DNA of 32,585 nucleotides from Desulfobacterales bacterium (GTDB lineage Bacteria > Desulfobacterota > Desulfobacteria > Desulfobacterales > SURF-7). This document shows, in pieces, positions 8,612-19,456 of this stretch (its first letter is position 1; each line of letters starts with the position of its first letter). Location: the NCBI GenBank assembly GCA_030145525.1, contig JAQYVL010000071.1, forward strand, positions 1 to 32,585, written 5' to 3'. The notes beneath the pieces were generated by a model, which was given only the letters and a program-made list of their open reading frames with translations, searched no databases and was not told the origin of the DNA. Position numbers and translations under genes: made by a program.

Positions 8612-11227
8612 ATGGCAAAAATCAGAGTTTATGAACTTGCCAGAGATCTAAACATTACGAATAAGACCCTTCTGGAAAAGATTAGGGATCTGAACGTTGA
8701 CGTTAAAAGTCATATGAGTTCACTTGATGGCGAAGCTGTTGCTTTAATCAAGTCTCATATCCTCGGCACAAAAGAGATGAACAAAATTGAAGAGCGGCGT
8801 GTCAAGCCAACGGTTATCAGGCGCCGGAAAAAAGTTGCTCCGGAGCTGCCTTCTTTATCTGAAGAACCTGAAGAGCCTGAAGAGCCTGAAGAAGTTCCTG
8901 AAGAAGATGATAAAAAGGCAGCCAGGGCAGTTGAAGAAGAGTTGCCTTCCGAGACCGAAGTTGCAGAGGAGCCTGAAAAAATTAAGCCTCCTGCTGAATC
9001 AGCGCCGGCGAAAAAAGCGGGTAAACCGAAAAAAGCTCCAAAAAAGGCTAAAAAGCAGGCTGCTGCAAAGATTATAAAGTTACCCACAGAGCCGCCTGAA
9101 GAAATTCCTGCACCGGTCGATGCAGTAGAGAGCGAGGTTAAAAAAGGGAAACCTGCCAGAAAGAGAAAGGGCAGGCCTGGTGCAAAATTGCCTGCAACGG
9201 AACCGGAAATTTCGCCATTGCCGGCCAAAGAAACAAAAGAAACAAAAGAAACAAAAGAAACAAAAAAATCGAAAAAGAAACTGAAACTGAAACAGGATGA
9301 GCCTGAAAAAGATCGGAAGTTTTTTAAGAAAAAGATTTCATTTCGTCGGAAAGCCGTTGTTGAAGGCAAGGCCCTCTATGACGGCGGGCGAGCCCGAGGA
9401 AGAAAAGGGCGCAAAGGATCCAAGGCCAGGCAGGCTACAGGAGAAAAGACTCAGATTACAACACCCAAAGCAATCAAAAGACGCATCAAGATCGATGAAA
9501 CAATTGTTCTTGCCGATCTTGCCAAGCGGATGGGTATAAAGGCCGGTGAAATGATCCAGAAGCTCATGACAATGGGTGTCATGGCGACCGTAAACCAGAC
9601 AATTGATTTTGATACTGCCGAGCTGGTTGCTGCGGAATTTGAATATGAAGTTGAAAAAGCAACCTTTGAGGAAGAGACATTTTTAAAGGTTGAAACAGAT
9701 GATTCGAGCAAACAGACAGACAGGCCGCCGGTAGTGACCATAATGGGTCATGTTGATCATGGCAAAACATCACTGCTCGATGTTATCCGAAAATCCAGCA
9801 TTGCTGATTATGAGGCAGGCGGAATAACCCAGCACATTGGAGCCTACAACGTAAAGACGGATAAAGGAAGGATTGTTTTTCTGGATACGCCGGGTCACGA
9901 AGCTTTTACAGCTATGCGTTCTCGAGGAGCCATGATAACGGATCTTGTTGTTTTGGTGGTCGCAGCAGATGACGGAGTCATGCCCCAGACTATCGAAGCG
10001 ATCAGTCATTCAAAGGCGGCAGAAGTTCCGATAGTAGTGGCTGTAAACAAGATAGACAAGGCTGAAGCAGATTCTGATCGAGTTAAACGGGAGCTTTCGG
10101 AACATGGAATTGTCTCAGAAGAGTGGGGGGGCGATGCGATATTTGTTAATGTTTCAGCAAAACAGAAGACAGGGATCGATGAACTTCTGGATATGATCCT
10201 TCTTCAAGCTGAAATTTTGGAACTGAAGGCCAACCCGGATAAACTTGCAAGGGGGCATGTTATTGAAGCCAAGCTTGATTCAGGGAGAGGGCCGGTTGCA
10301 ACGGTTTTGGTCCAGGAAGGGACTCTGCATACCGGAGATCCTGTGGTATGCGGTATTCATTATGGCAAGGTCCGGGCGATGCTGAATGACAGCGGGGAGC
10401 ATGCTTATGATGCAGGACCGTCGATACCGGTTGAAATTCTTGGACTGAACGGTGTACCTGTAGCCGGCGATGAAATGATTGTAATAGATGATGAAAAAAA
10501 TGCAAAACAGGTCAGTACCCACAGAGCTCAAAAGCAGCGTTCAAAAGAACTCGCCAAATCAAGCAGATTAAGCCTGGAAGGACTTTTTGAAAAGTTGGAG
10601 GAAGGCGAATTAAAGGAGCTGAAACTTATTATTAAGGCAGATGTTCAAGGTTCCATTGAAGCGCTCAAGGACTCGCTCATAAAGCTATCCGGTGATGAGG
10701 TCAAGATTAATGTAATACATGCCGCAACCGGGACTGTCACCGAATCGGATGTATCCCTTGCGGCGGTATCGAATGCAATTATCCTCGGGTTCAATGTGCG
10801 GCCCGGAGGCAAGGTCCAGGAGCTTGCGGCAGAAGAGAATGTTGATATCCGATTCTACGATATTATTTACAATGCTATCAAAGATATCAAGGATGCCATG
10901 GTTGGAATGATGGATTCGACCTATGAGGAGCAGATTCTGGGCCGGGCTGAAGTCCGTGAAGTTTTTGTTATTCCCAAAAAGGGAACCATTGCAGGTTCAT
11001 ATGTTACCAGTGGTAAGGTTGAAAGAGGGCAGCGCGCGCGGCTGCTCAGGGATGGTGTTGTGGTATATGACGGGAAAATTGTTTCCCTGAGAAGGTTCAA
11101 GGATGATGCCAAAGAGGTTCAGACAGGATACGAGTGCGGTATAGGCATCGAGAATTTTAATGATATTAAAGTGAATGATGAGATTGAGTGCTACTACCTT
11201 GAGGAGATTAAACCGACGATGGATTAG
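8612..11227 (+). CDS. infB: translation initiation factor IF-2
   Basis: 871 aa; IF2_N ([24 protein letters not shown]), GTPase motifs [29 protein letters not shown]; long charged linker. Confidence 0.97.
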   Translation: MAKIRVYELARDLNITNKTLLEKIRDLNVDVKSHMSSLDGEAVALIKSHILGTKEMNKIEERRVKPTVIRRRKKVAPELPSLSEEPEEPEEPEEVPEEDDKKAARAVEEELPSETEVAEEPEKIKPPAESAPAKKAGKPKKAPKKAKKQAAAKIIKLPTEPPEEIPAPVDAVESEVKKGKPARKRKGRPGAKLPATEPEISPLPAKETKETKETKETKKSKKKLKLKQDEPEKDRKFFKKKISFRRKAVVEGKALYDGGRARGRKGRKGSKARQATGEKTQITTPKAIKRRIKIDETIVLADLAKRMGIKAGEMIQKLMTMGVMATVNQTIDFDTAELVAAEFEYEVEKATFEEETFLKVETDDSSKQTDRPPVVTIMGHVDHGKTSLLDVIRKSSIADYEAGGITQHIGAYNVKTDKGRIVFLDTPGHEAFTAMRSRGAMITDLVVLVVAADDGVMPQTIEAISHSKAAEVPIVVAVNKIDKAEADSDRVKRELSEHGIVSEEWGGDAIFVNVSAKQKTGIDELLDMILLQAEILELKANPDKLARGHVIEAKLDSGRGPVATVLVQEGTLHTGDPVVCGIHYGKVRAMLNDSGEHAYDAGPSIPVEILGLNGVPVAGDEMIVIDDEKNAKQVSTHRAQKQRSKELAKSSRLSLEGLFEKLEEGELKELKLIIKADVQGSIEALKDSLIKLSGDEVKINVIHAATGTVTESDVSLAAVSNAIILGFNVRPGGKVQELAAEENVDIRFYDIIYNAIKDIKDAMVGMMDSTYEEQILGRAEVREVFVIPKKGTIAGSYVTSGKVERGQRARLLRDGVVVYDGKIVSLRRFKDDAKEVQTGYECGIGIENFNDIKVNDEIECYYLEEIKPTMD
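8867..8905 (+). repeat. in-frame 9-bp repeat cctgaagag (EEP) in the infB linker
   Basis: cctgaagag x2 followed by cctgaagaa, then gtt-cctgaagaa. Confidence 0.85.
9227..9262 (+). repeat. four perfect tandem copies of aaagaaaca (KET) in the infB linker
   Basis: aaagaaaca at 9227, 9236, 9245 and 9254; protein [12 protein letters not shown]. Confidence 0.95.
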
Positions 11228-11371
11228 AACTGGTTTCAAAACACCCCCTCAGACCGAATCTCTTTGTTGGGATGAGAGGTTTAATCCTCAAAATATTAAA
11301 TATATTCTTCCGGTTGAACCTCTCATCCCGCCGCGACCTTCGATCCGATTGATGGTTTTGAAACCAGTTCT
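11226..11371. repeat. nested long inverted-repeat element (MITE/REP-like) starting in the infB stop codon
   Basis: Outer arms agaactggtttcaaaac (11226-11242)/gttttgaaaccagttct (11355-11371) perfect over 17 bp; inner arms gggatgagaggtttaa (11269-11284)/ttgaacctctcatccc (11314-11329) 15/16. Confidence 0.85.
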
Positions 11372-11581
11372 ATGCAGGGTTCATTCATAAAAGATTATTT
11401 TACCTGATTTCTTATGCGTCTGGTTTAAATTTGTGACAGACACGTAAAAAGCCGGATGACGGCGCTCGCGCCGCTGTTAATGTAAATAACTTTTAAATTT
11501 GAATAGTTAGCTCGTTTATGCAAATTTTAGTTATTTGGAAGTTAACATTTTACATGGCGAGACCGAGTTAAATAAGTAGAA

Positions 11582-11869
11582 ATGGTTGTCGGTATTGGTA
11601 AAATTGTTTTCAGGCTTCATGATTGCAGAAGCCTGAAGGCCAAAAGAAAGATCGTTAAGGCGATTACGAGCCGGTTGCGCAACAGTTTCAATGCATCTAT
11701 TGCAGAGGTTGGCGCAAATGATATCCATCAGAGAGCGGAAATTGGATTTGCACTGGCCGGCAATGACCGGATGGTAATCAATTCAAAAATAGATAAAATG
11801 TTTAATATGGCGGATAACCTTGGACTGGCTGAAATAATCGATACCGATATGGAGATAATGAGTTTGTGA
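11582..11869 (+). CDS. DUF503 / YlxP-like protein
   Basis: MVVGIGKIVFRLHDCRSLKAKRKIVKAITSRLRNSFNASIAEVGANDIHQRAEIGFALAGND; typical DUF503, between infB and rbfA. Confidence 0.9.
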   Translation: MVVGIGKIVFRLHDCRSLKAKRKIVKAITSRLRNSFNASIAEVGANDIHQRAEIGFALAGNDRMVINSKIDKMFNMADNLGLAEIIDTDMEIMSL

Positions 11870-12249
11870 AACCATTTGCAAGAGCCGACAGAGTCTCAGG
11901 TCAGATCCGGAAAACGCTATCCGATCTGTTAAGAAAAGATATAAACGATCCACGCCTTGACAAAGCTACAATAACCGGAGTGAAGATGTCTCAGGATTTA
12001 AGACTGGCACATATTTATTTTTCGGTTTCAGGAGCTTCTTCAGACATGGGGCAGCTGACAGAGGATGCTGAAAAAGGCTTTAAAAGCGCTTTTGGATATA
12101 TAAAGCGAACGCTTGCAGGCCGACTGGGTCTCCGGTATATGCCGGATCTTCGATTTCATTATGACCGGTCTTTTGATTATGGGGCTCGGATTGATTCAGT
12201 ATTGAAAAATATAAAAACCGGAAATGCATCAGATAATAGATCATCTTAA
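11866..12249 (+). CDS. rbfA: ribosome-binding factor A
   Basis: RADRVSGQIRKTLSDLLRKDINDPRLDKATITGVKMSQDLRLAHIYFSV...LRYMPDLRFHYDRSFDYGARID. Confidence 0.94.
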   Translation: MKPFARADRVSGQIRKTLSDLLRKDINDPRLDKATITGVKMSQDLRLAHIYFSVSGASSDMGQLTEDAEKGFKSAFGYIKRTLAGRLGLRYMPDLRFHYDRSFDYGARIDSVLKNIKTGNASDNRSS

Positions 12250-13198
12250 CAATAGCCATCATATTCTGCTGACTTCTCATGTTCGGCCGGACGGTGATGC
12301 ACTCGGGGCAATGATATCCATGGGGCTTGCCTTAACGTCTTCGGGCAAGCATGTGACTATCTATAATGAGGACGAGGTGCCGAAAACATTTCGGTTTTTG
12401 CCTTCCGCGGATACGATTCTTCAACACTTAGACAGTTTTGATGCTTTTGATACAGCCGTCGTTCTTGATTGTGGAGGTCTGGAAAGGGTTGGCGGCAAGG
12501 CATCCGAGATCGGCCGTATTCCCGTGATAATTAATATCGATCACCACATTACAAATACCGGTTTCGGAAAGTATAAGATTGTTGATCCTTCCGCATGCGC
12601 GACATCTGAAATTGTTTACCGTCTTATAAAGCAAGCCGGTATAACCTTGAACCGGGCCATGGCGTTTTCAATCTATACCGGCATTATGACCGATACCGGC
12701 TCATTCCGGTATTCAAATACAAACAGGGAGGCGTTTGCCATCTGTGAAGAGATGGTCGGCCTTGGTGTTGACCCCAATTTTGTAGCCAGTCATGTTTCCG
12801 TTGCATACTCTCTCAGCCGGATTAAGCTTCTGAATATGGTTCTTGAATCCATAGAAGTGTCTGATAACGGTAAGCTGTCAATCATGGCCTTGACACAGGA
12901 GATGCTGAACAAGACCGGTTCAAAACCGGAGGATCTGGGAAGGCTGATTAATTATGCAAGACAGATTGAAGATGTCAAGGTGGCGGCATTGATATTTGAA
13001 AGCCGGAACAGATGCACCGATCTGCCTGAAAGTAAGCATCAGTTTCATATCAGCCTTCGTTCGGATGGATCAGTGGATGTTGCCGGTATAGCCGCGTCAT
13101 ATGGAGGAGGGGGACATAAAAGTGCTGCCGGATTCAATGTGGTTTCATCACTGTCGGAAATCAAGGCGAAAATACTGAATATGGCTGACAGTTTTTGA
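12224..13198 (+). CDS. nrnA: DHH/DHHA1 phosphoesterase, NrnA-like (oligoribonuclease/pAp phosphatase)
   Basis: HILLTSHVRPDGDALGAMISM, VVLDCGG, NIDHHITNTGFG, GGGGHKSAAGF motifs; overlaps the rbfA 3' end by 26 nt. Confidence 0.88.
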   Translation: MHQIIDHLNNSHHILLTSHVRPDGDALGAMISMGLALTSSGKHVTIYNEDEVPKTFRFLPSADTILQHLDSFDAFDTAVVLDCGGLERVGGKASEIGRIPVIINIDHHITNTGFGKYKIVDPSACATSEIVYRLIKQAGITLNRAMAFSIYTGIMTDTGSFRYSNTNREAFAICEEMVGLGVDPNFVASHVSVAYSLSRIKLLNMVLESIEVSDNGKLSIMALTQEMLNKTGSKPEDLGRLINYARQIEDVKVAALIFESRNRCTDLPESKHQFHISLRSDGSVDVAGIAASYGGGGHKSAAGFNVVSSLSEIKAKILNMADSF

Positions 13199-13213
13199 CC
13201 CGGATAAGACTCT

Positions 13214-14140
13214 ATGGCACTGGAAAAAAGCGGGATACTCATTATTGACAAACCTGCCGGCATGACATCTGCCAAGGTTGTGGCCTGGTTGAAAAAAAAT
13301 GCCGGTTACCGAAAGGCCGGACACGCAGGCACCCTGGATCCGCTTGCGACTGGCCTTTTGGTTTGCTGTGTCAATCAGGCAACAAGGCTTGCCCGGTTTT
13401 TTTTGCATGGAAGCAAAAAATACCAGGGAACTTTGATGCTTGGAACAGAAACAGATACGTTTGATGCTACAGGAGACGTCACAGCTACTTGTGATGTAAC
13501 AGGCCTTTCAGAAGAAAAGATCAAATCGGTTTTTTGCCGGTTTGAGGGAGAGATGGATCAGCTTCCACCTGTGTATTCAGCGTTGAAACATAACGGGGTT
13601 CCGCTTTACCGTTTGGCGCGCGAAGGAAAACCGGTTCAGAAACCGTCAAGGCGAGTTCATATTTCAAGCTTGCGGGTCCTTAAAATCGATTTGCCGCTGA
13701 TTCATTTTGAGGTATCGTGCTCTGCAGGAACATATGTCAGGACAATTTGCTCTGATATCGGTAAGGAGCTGGGATGCGGGGGTCATTTAAAAAATCTGCG
13801 GAGGACTGAAAGCTGCGGGTTTTCTGAAGACCATGCCATTACCATGGAAGAGGTGGAGAAGCTTCTGACAGAAGGTGGATTGTCGGAAAAGCTGATCGAT
13901 ATGAGCGAGGCCCTTGAAGACATGAAAGGATATGTAGCGGACCAGGAGCTTACGGATAAGGTGCTATACGGGCAGCCTATAACAGGAAGGGTTTTGGAGA
14001 ATAAAAGGATACAGCCCGGGAAGAAGGATCGGTATAGGAAATTTATAAGAATTGTTGATCCGGAAAACAATCTGCTTGCTGTTATGGGCAATGAAAAAAA
14101 TAGTGATGTTTATGATTACTGTTGTGTTTTTCATCCCTGA
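13214..14140 (+). CDS. truB: tRNA pseudouridine(55) synthase
   Basis: GILIIDKPAGMTSAKVVAWLKK...KAGHAGTLDPLATGLL...CSAGTYVRTICSDIGKELGCGGHLKNLRRTESCGF. Confidence 0.96.
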   Translation: MALEKSGILIIDKPAGMTSAKVVAWLKKNAGYRKAGHAGTLDPLATGLLVCCVNQATRLARFFLHGSKKYQGTLMLGTETDTFDATGDVTATCDVTGLSEEKIKSVFCRFEGEMDQLPPVYSALKHNGVPLYRLAREGKPVQKPSRRVHISSLRVLKIDLPLIHFEVSCSAGTYVRTICSDIGKELGCGGHLKNLRRTESCGFSEDHAITMEEVEKLLTEGGLSEKLIDMSEALEDMKGYVADQELTDKVLYGQPITGRVLENKRIQPGKKDRYRKFIRIVDPENNLLAVMGNEKNSDVYDYCCVFHP

Positions 14141-14227
14141 GCATCATAATGCAGATACAAATTTCAAAAAATAAAACAGTAAAAAAATTTCAATACTCAA
14201 ACAATCCACAAGAGGAGGCCAAAGAAA

Positions 14228-14497
14228 GTGACGCTTACAACGAGTGACAAGAAAGGTATGATTGATCGGTTTAAACTGCATGATGACGACACCGGATCAC
14301 CGGAGGTTCAGATAGCGCTTCTTACAAGCCGCATTTCCTACCTTACGGAACATGTTAAGGTCCATAAAAAGGATCATCATTCCAGAAGAGGCCTGCTGGT
14401 TCTGGTAGGTAGACGCCGCAGGCTGTTGAATTATGTAAAAAGCAAGGATATCAGCCGTTACCGTACACTAATTGAAAGCCTTGATCTTAGAAGATAG
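14228..14497 (+). CDS. rpsO: 30S ribosomal protein S15 (GTG start)
   Basis: [62 protein letters not shown] aggagg upstream. Confidence 0.96.
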   Translation: MTLTTSDKKGMIDRFKLHDDDTGSPEVQIALLTSRISYLTEHVKVHKKDHHSRRGLLVLVGRRRRLLNYVKSKDISRYRTLIESLDLRR

Positions 14498-14808
14498 AAA
14501 TGTTGAAGACATAGCCTCATGCAGGTTTGCCTTGATTGTTTTGATTTTATGGGTTGCACTTTTCCCGGGTTGAAATTTTTTGGACTTCAGCAAAACGATG
14601 AGTGAATATTTCAAGGCAGGAGAAGCCCTGGTAACAAGTGCTTTAATACCTGATACCTGCAGAATTCGTAAAACCCCTTTTTTTACAAGAAGCTGAAAAG
14701 GCACTTGGGAGCGGCTATACCGCCCGGCTAGGGAGGGGCAATCCGGCAGCATGATTTCTGGGAAGATGTTTCGTTTCAGTGACGGTGCTGCCATTACAGG
14801 AGATTAAA

Positions 14809-16917
14809 ATGGAAATTTCATATAAGACTGATATTGGAGGAAAAACCTTTGATATACAGGTTGGCAAGCTCGCCAAGCAGGCTTCGGGTTCGGCTCTGGT
14901 ACAGCTTGGAGAGACAATTGTTCTGGTTACCGTGGCTGCAGCCAAATCAGAGAGAGCAGGGTTAGATTTTCTCCCTCTTACCGTTGAATATCAGGAAAAA
15001 ATTTATTCCGCAGGCCGGATTCCCGGAAATTATTTCAGGCGTGAAATTGGTCGTCCAAGTGAAAAAGAGATTTTAACCTGCCGTCTGATTGACAGACCTA
15101 TCCGGCCTCTTTTCCCCAAAAATTACTTTTTTGAAACACAGGTAATCGCAACTGTCCTGTCCATGGACAAAGAAAATGATCCTGATGTACTTGCGATGAT
15201 TGGAACATCGATTGCCCTCGAAATATCCGATATTCCCTTTGAAGGTCCCATTGCAGCCGTTCGGGTTGCCAGGATTGACGGTGAGTTTGTCGTGAACCCC
15301 ACAATAAGTCAGTGCAAAAACGAAAACTGTGACATCAATATAGTAGTTGCCGGATCAAAGACCGGTGTTGTCATGGTTGAAGGCGGCGGCAATGAGGTAA
15401 GTGAAACCGATATACTGGAGGCGATTTTTTTCGGTCACAATGCGATGCAGCCGTTTATCGACATTCAGAAAAAGATGAAGGAGGAAGTAGGTGTCGAGAA
15501 AAGGGTTCTGCCTGTTGTGGAAAAGGACCAGGCGCTGATAGACAGGCTTGAAGCCGAGACAAGGTCTGATTTTCGTGAAGCCCTTGTTGTTCCTGAAAAA
15601 ATTAAACGAAGCAATGCAGCAAGCAAAATAAAAACAAAGGTGCTGGAAGATCTGGGTGAAGAATATGAAGATCGTAAGGCGGAGATCAGCGGCATTCTAA
15701 AAGATATACAAAAATCCATAAGCCGCAGCCTGATCCTGGATGAAGGACGCCGGATGGACAACCGCAGGTTTGATGAAGTAAGGACGATTACATGCGAGGT
15801 GGGCAATCTTCCCAGACCTCATGGAAGCGCACTTTTTACCCGCGGAGAAACACAGGTGCTCGGTGTGCTGACCCTCGGGTCCGGTCAGGATGAACAGCGG
15901 GTTGAAACCTTGGGCGGAGAAGAGTTCAGACCGTTCATGCTCCACTATAATTTTCCGCCATATTCAGTTGGAGAAGTGAGGCGGGTGGGCGGGCCCAGCC
16001 GTCGTGATATCGGTCACGGAAACCTGGCAACCCGGGCCATTGAGAAAGTTCTGCCGAGCAAGGAGGAATTCGATTATACGATTCGCCTTGTTTCGGAGGT
16101 TTTTGAATCGAACGGATCGTCTTCCATGGGAACGGTCTGCTCGGGCATTCTCGCTTTGATGGATGGCGGTATTCCCATAAAGGCGCCGGTATCCGGCATT
16201 GCCATGGGTCTTGTAAAGGAAGGAGACAAGACCGTTATTTTGTCTGATATACTTGGGGATGAGGACCATACCGGTGATATGGATTTTAAGGTCGCAGGCA
16301 CAAAGGATGGAATCACAGCGCTCCAGATGGATATCAAGATTCATGAGCTTTCCAGGGAAATTATGGACAAAGCACTGGAGCAGGCAAAACAGGGGCGCTT
16401 GCATATTCTTGATAAAATGATGGAAGCCTTGAGCAAATCACGGGATGAAATATCACCCTACGCACCGAAAATCATATCGATAAAAATTAATCCCGATAAG
16501 ATTCGTGATATTATTGGGCCCGGCGGTAAGGTTATCCGGGCTCTTCAGGCTGAAACCAACACCCGCATTGAAGTGGATGATTCCGGAGAGGTAAAGATTT
16601 CCGCCCTGACCCAGGAAGAGGGTAACGCGGCAATGAAAATGATTGAAGATATTGCCATGGACCCTGAAGTGGGTAAGATATATGAAGGAAAGGTTGTAAA
16701 AATAACCGATTTCGGAGCATTTGTACAGGTTAAGCCGGGTACGGACGGGCTGGTCCATATTTCTCAGCTTGCCAACCATCATGTCAAAAAAGTTACAGAT
16801 GTTGTTAATGAAGGCGATATCATAAAAGTCAAGGTTCTGGAAGTAACACGGGACGGAAAAATTCGACTGAGCCTCAAGGATGCGCTGGAAGAAAACGATG
16901 GAGAGAGGCATTCATAA
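14809..16917 (+). CDS. pnp: polyribonucleotide nucleotidyltransferase
   Basis: Two RNase PH domains, KH ([26 protein letters not shown]), S1 ([31 protein letters not shown]). ORF track start 14779 (gtg) is probably too long; ATG 14809 has an aggag SD. Confidence 0.95.
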   Translation: MEISYKTDIGGKTFDIQVGKLAKQASGSALVQLGETIVLVTVAAAKSERAGLDFLPLTVEYQEKIYSAGRIPGNYFRREIGRPSEKEILTCRLIDRPIRPLFPKNYFFETQVIATVLSMDKENDPDVLAMIGTSIALEISDIPFEGPIAAVRVARIDGEFVVNPTISQCKNENCDINIVVAGSKTGVVMVEGGGNEVSETDILEAIFFGHNAMQPFIDIQKKMKEEVGVEKRVLPVVEKDQALIDRLEAETRSDFREALVVPEKIKRSNAASKIKTKVLEDLGEEYEDRKAEISGILKDIQKSISRSLILDEGRRMDNRRFDEVRTITCEVGNLPRPHGSALFTRGETQVLGVLTLGSGQDEQRVETLGGEEFRPFMLHYNFPPYSVGEVRRVGGPSRRDIGHGNLATRAIEKVLPSKEEFDYTIRLVSEVFESNGSSSMGTVCSGILALMDGGIPIKAPVSGIAMGLVKEGDKTVILSDILGDEDHTGDMDFKVAGTKDGITALQMDIKIHELSREIMDKALEQAKQGRLHILDKMMEALSKSRDEISPYAPKIISIKINPDKIRDIIGPGGKVIRALQAETNTRIEVDDSGEVKISALTQEEGNAAMKMIEDIAMDPEVGKIYEGKVVKITDFGAFVQVKPGTDGLVHISQLANHHVKKVTDVVNEGDIIKVKVLEVTRDGKIRLSLKDALEENDGERHS

Positions 16918-18157
16918 AACTGTCCTGAATAATGGCGTTACTCTTTTAACACAGAGGGTTCCTCATGCCCGATCCGTATCAATGGGAGTCTGGGTAAACG
17001 TTGGTGCAAGGGATGAAACTCTCGATCAGAGCGGGCTTTCCCATTTTATCGAGCATATGATTTTCAAGGGGACCCGTAAAAGAGATGCTTTTCAGATTGC
17101 AAAAGAGTTTGATGCCATCGGCGGCCAGACCAATGCCTTCACCTCCATGGAGATTACCTGTTACCATGCAAAAGTCATGGATACCCATCTTTCGACTATG
17201 GTGGATATTCTCTCCGATATTTTTTTAAATTCAGTTTTCAGCTCTGAAGAAGTGGAAAAGGAACGCCCTGTAATCCTTCAGGAGCTCGGAATGGTGGAAG
17301 ACAATCCTGAAGAATGGGCCCACACGCTTCTTTTGAAGAGCTTCTGGGGCGATCATCCGCTGGGGCGATCCATAATCGGCACCCAGGAAAATATTATCCG
17401 GTTTGATGCGGATACAATTAAAAGTTTTCTGGAACAGTTCTATCAGCCGGATAGAATTGTCATTTCTGCCGCGGGAAATCTTGAACACAAAAATTTTGAG
17501 AGTTTAATAAGACCCTCCTTTGAAACCGTTAAAAAGGGAAACAGCCTTCCCGAACGTATTCCCCCTTGTGCAAAGCCATCAGCCAATATCAGTCAGAGAG
17601 AGCTGGAACAGGTCCATATCTGCCTGGCCACATCCGGAATTACAACAACGGATACGAGGCGTTATGCCTTTTCTCTCATGAATACTATCCTGGGAGGAAA
17701 TATGAGTTCACGGCTTTTTCAGGATATTCGCGAGCGCCGCGGACTGGCTTATTCGGTTTATTCATTTGCCTCTTCGCATACAGATACAGGTATGCTTGGA
17801 ATCTATGCCGGGGTTTCACCTAAAAAAACAGACGAAGTTATGGAACTTCTGGTTGATCAAATCAAGAAATTGGAATATTCTCGGATAAGGGAGTCTGAGC
17901 TTTCCGATGCAAAACAGTATACAAAAGGGAATATTCTGCTTTCATCGGAAAACATGGACAACCTGATGGTTCGAATTGCTCAGAATGAGATCAGTTTCGG
18001 GCATGAAATTCCGATTCAGGCGGTTTTAGATGAAATTGAAAAAGTAACTGTAGATGATATAATGGAGCTGAACCATTCGCTTTTAAAAGAAAAGTGCCTG
18101 GCCCTAAGTGTCCTTGGTCCTGTTTCAGACCTGAAAACGGATATATCGCTCAATTAA
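16898..18157 (+). CDS. M16-family zinc metalloprotease (pitrilysin/MPP-like)
   Basis: [29 protein letters not shown]; HxxEH motif (HFIEH); frame open from 16880, ATG 16898 more likely. Confidence 0.9.
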   Translation: MERGIHKTVLNNGVTLLTQRVPHARSVSMGVWVNVGARDETLDQSGLSHFIEHMIFKGTRKRDAFQIAKEFDAIGGQTNAFTSMEITCYHAKVMDTHLSTMVDILSDIFLNSVFSSEEVEKERPVILQELGMVEDNPEEWAHTLLLKSFWGDHPLGRSIIGTQENIIRFDADTIKSFLEQFYQPDRIVISAAGNLEHKNFESLIRPSFETVKKGNSLPERIPPCAKPSANISQRELEQVHICLATSGITTTDTRRYAFSLMNTILGGNMSSRLFQDIRERRGLAYSVYSFASSHTDTGMLGIYAGVSPKKTDEVMELLVDQIKKLEYSRIRESELSDAKQYTKGNILLSSENMDNLMVRIAQNEISFGHEIPIQAVLDEIEKVTVDDIMELNHSLLKEKCLALSVLGPVSDLKTDISLN

Positions 18158-18178
18158 AGATTATTATTAAAGGCTAAC

Positions 18179-18634
18179 ATGAGCAAACCTGTTATAAAAT
18201 TTCTTCGACTGCGACCGGATCAAGATGCTGATGTTCCCCTGCCTCGCTATATGACTTCCCAATCCGCCGGGATGGACATAAGCGCGGCTCTTGATAAAGA
18301 TTTTATCCTTGAGCCCGGAGCCATCAGCCTGATTTCTACCGGGTTTGCCATGGCGCTTCCTCCCGGCTTTGAGGCCCAGATCAGGCCGAGAAGCGGTCTG
18401 GCGGTTAAACATGGAATCGGACTTATTAATTCGCCCGGAACAATTGATTCGGATTACCGGGGTGAGGTTAAAATTGCAGTTGTCAATTTGGGAAAAGAAT
18501 CTTATACATTTCACCGGGGCGACAGAATTGCACAGATGATCATTAAAAAGGTATACCAGGCGCGCGTCTCTGTAGTAGAAGAGCTGGATGAAACCGGACG
18601 GAACACAGGCGGGTTCGGTCATACCGGGGTATAG
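18179..18634 (+). CDS. dut: dUTP diphosphatase
   Basis: PRYMTSQSAGMDISA, RPRSGLAVKHGI, NSPGTIDSDYRGEVKIAVVN, GDRIAQMII, GRNTGGFGHTG: all five dUTPase motifs. Confidence 0.95.
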   Translation: MSKPVIKFLRLRPDQDADVPLPRYMTSQSAGMDISAALDKDFILEPGAISLISTGFAMALPPGFEAQIRPRSGLAVKHGIGLINSPGTIDSDYRGEVKIAVVNLGKESYTFHRGDRIAQMIIKKVYQARVSVVEELDETGRNTGGFGHTGV

Positions 18635-19430
18635 AATTTTGAACACAAAGAGATCGGATTCAAACCTGAGCATTTGCGTTCTGGCAAGCGGCAGCAAGGG
18701 GAATGCTATTTTTGTATCCGATGGATCGACATCCATCCTTTTTGATGCAGGTCTTTCCGGAATAGAGATTGAACGAAGGCTTGAGTCAAAAGAACTTGAT
18801 CCCGAACAGATTGATGCCATTGTCGTTTCGCATGAACATGGCGATCATATTCAGGGTGTCGGGGTTCTCTCCCGGCGTTATCGGCTTCCTGTACATATCA
18901 CTAAAAAAACACATCGGGCAGCAGGAAACTTTTTAGGAAAACTCCATATACCCGTTAATTTTAAATGCGGCAACCCATTCAGCATCGGCTCTTTAGCCAT
19001 ACACCCTTTTTCGATTTCACATGATGCGGTTGATCCGGTCGGTTTCACGATAAGCAGAAACGGGATCAGGCTCGGCATTGCAACCGATCTCGGCATTGCA
19101 ACAACCATGGTAAGGGAGCATTTAAAGGGATGCGACCTTATTGTTATGGAGGCCAATCATGATTCCCGAATGCTTTCCGAGGGACCCTATCCATGGCCTC
19201 TTAAACAGCGGGTTAAAAGCAGAGCGGGCCATCTTTCAAATGATGATGCAAAGGTTCTTCTGGCTGAGGTAAAACAGAAGCGCCTTAAACACGTAATACT
19301 GGCCCACTTGAGCGAGACCAACAATACACAGGAAAAGGCTGTTTCAAGGGTTGGTGAGGCAATTTCCGGATCTGAAATCAATTTAGTCGTTGCACGCCAG
19401 GACTGCTCAAGTCAGATGATTCAGGTGTAA
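18588..19430 (+). CDS. MBL-fold metallo-hydrolase (YycJ/WalJ-like)
   Basis: LASGSKGNAIFVSDGSTSILFDAGLS...VSHEHGDHIQGVGVLSRRY; HxHxDH. Start uncertain: ATG 18588 overlaps dut by 47 nt, TTG 18639 is the alternative. Confidence 0.87.
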   Translation: MKPDGTQAGSVIPGYRILNTKRSDSNLSICVLASGSKGNAIFVSDGSTSILFDAGLSGIEIERRLESKELDPEQIDAIVVSHEHGDHIQGVGVLSRRYRLPVHITKKTHRAAGNFLGKLHIPVNFKCGNPFSIGSLAIHPFSISHDAVDPVGFTISRNGIRLGIATDLGIATTMVREHLKGCDLIVMEANHDSRMLSEGPYPWPLKQRVKSRAGHLSNDDAKVLLAEVKQKRLKHVILAHLSETNNTQEKAVSRVGEAISGSEINLVVARQDCSSQMIQV

Positions 19431-19456
19431 AAAAAGCGTATTGTTCAAATGACGGC

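Noticed and set aside
9227-9262. Short tandem repeats considered as a CRISPR-like array
   Set aside because: 9-bp units with no spacers, in frame inside infB; no cas genes in the window.
8755-9369. 204-aa minus-strand ORF opposite the infB linker ([21 protein letters not shown])
   Set aside because: Mirror artefact of the KET/EEP repeats in infB; no independent coding evidence.
15964-16404. 146-aa minus-strand ORF within pnp
   Set aside because: Antisense to conserved RNase PH domain coding sequence; no recognisable protein.
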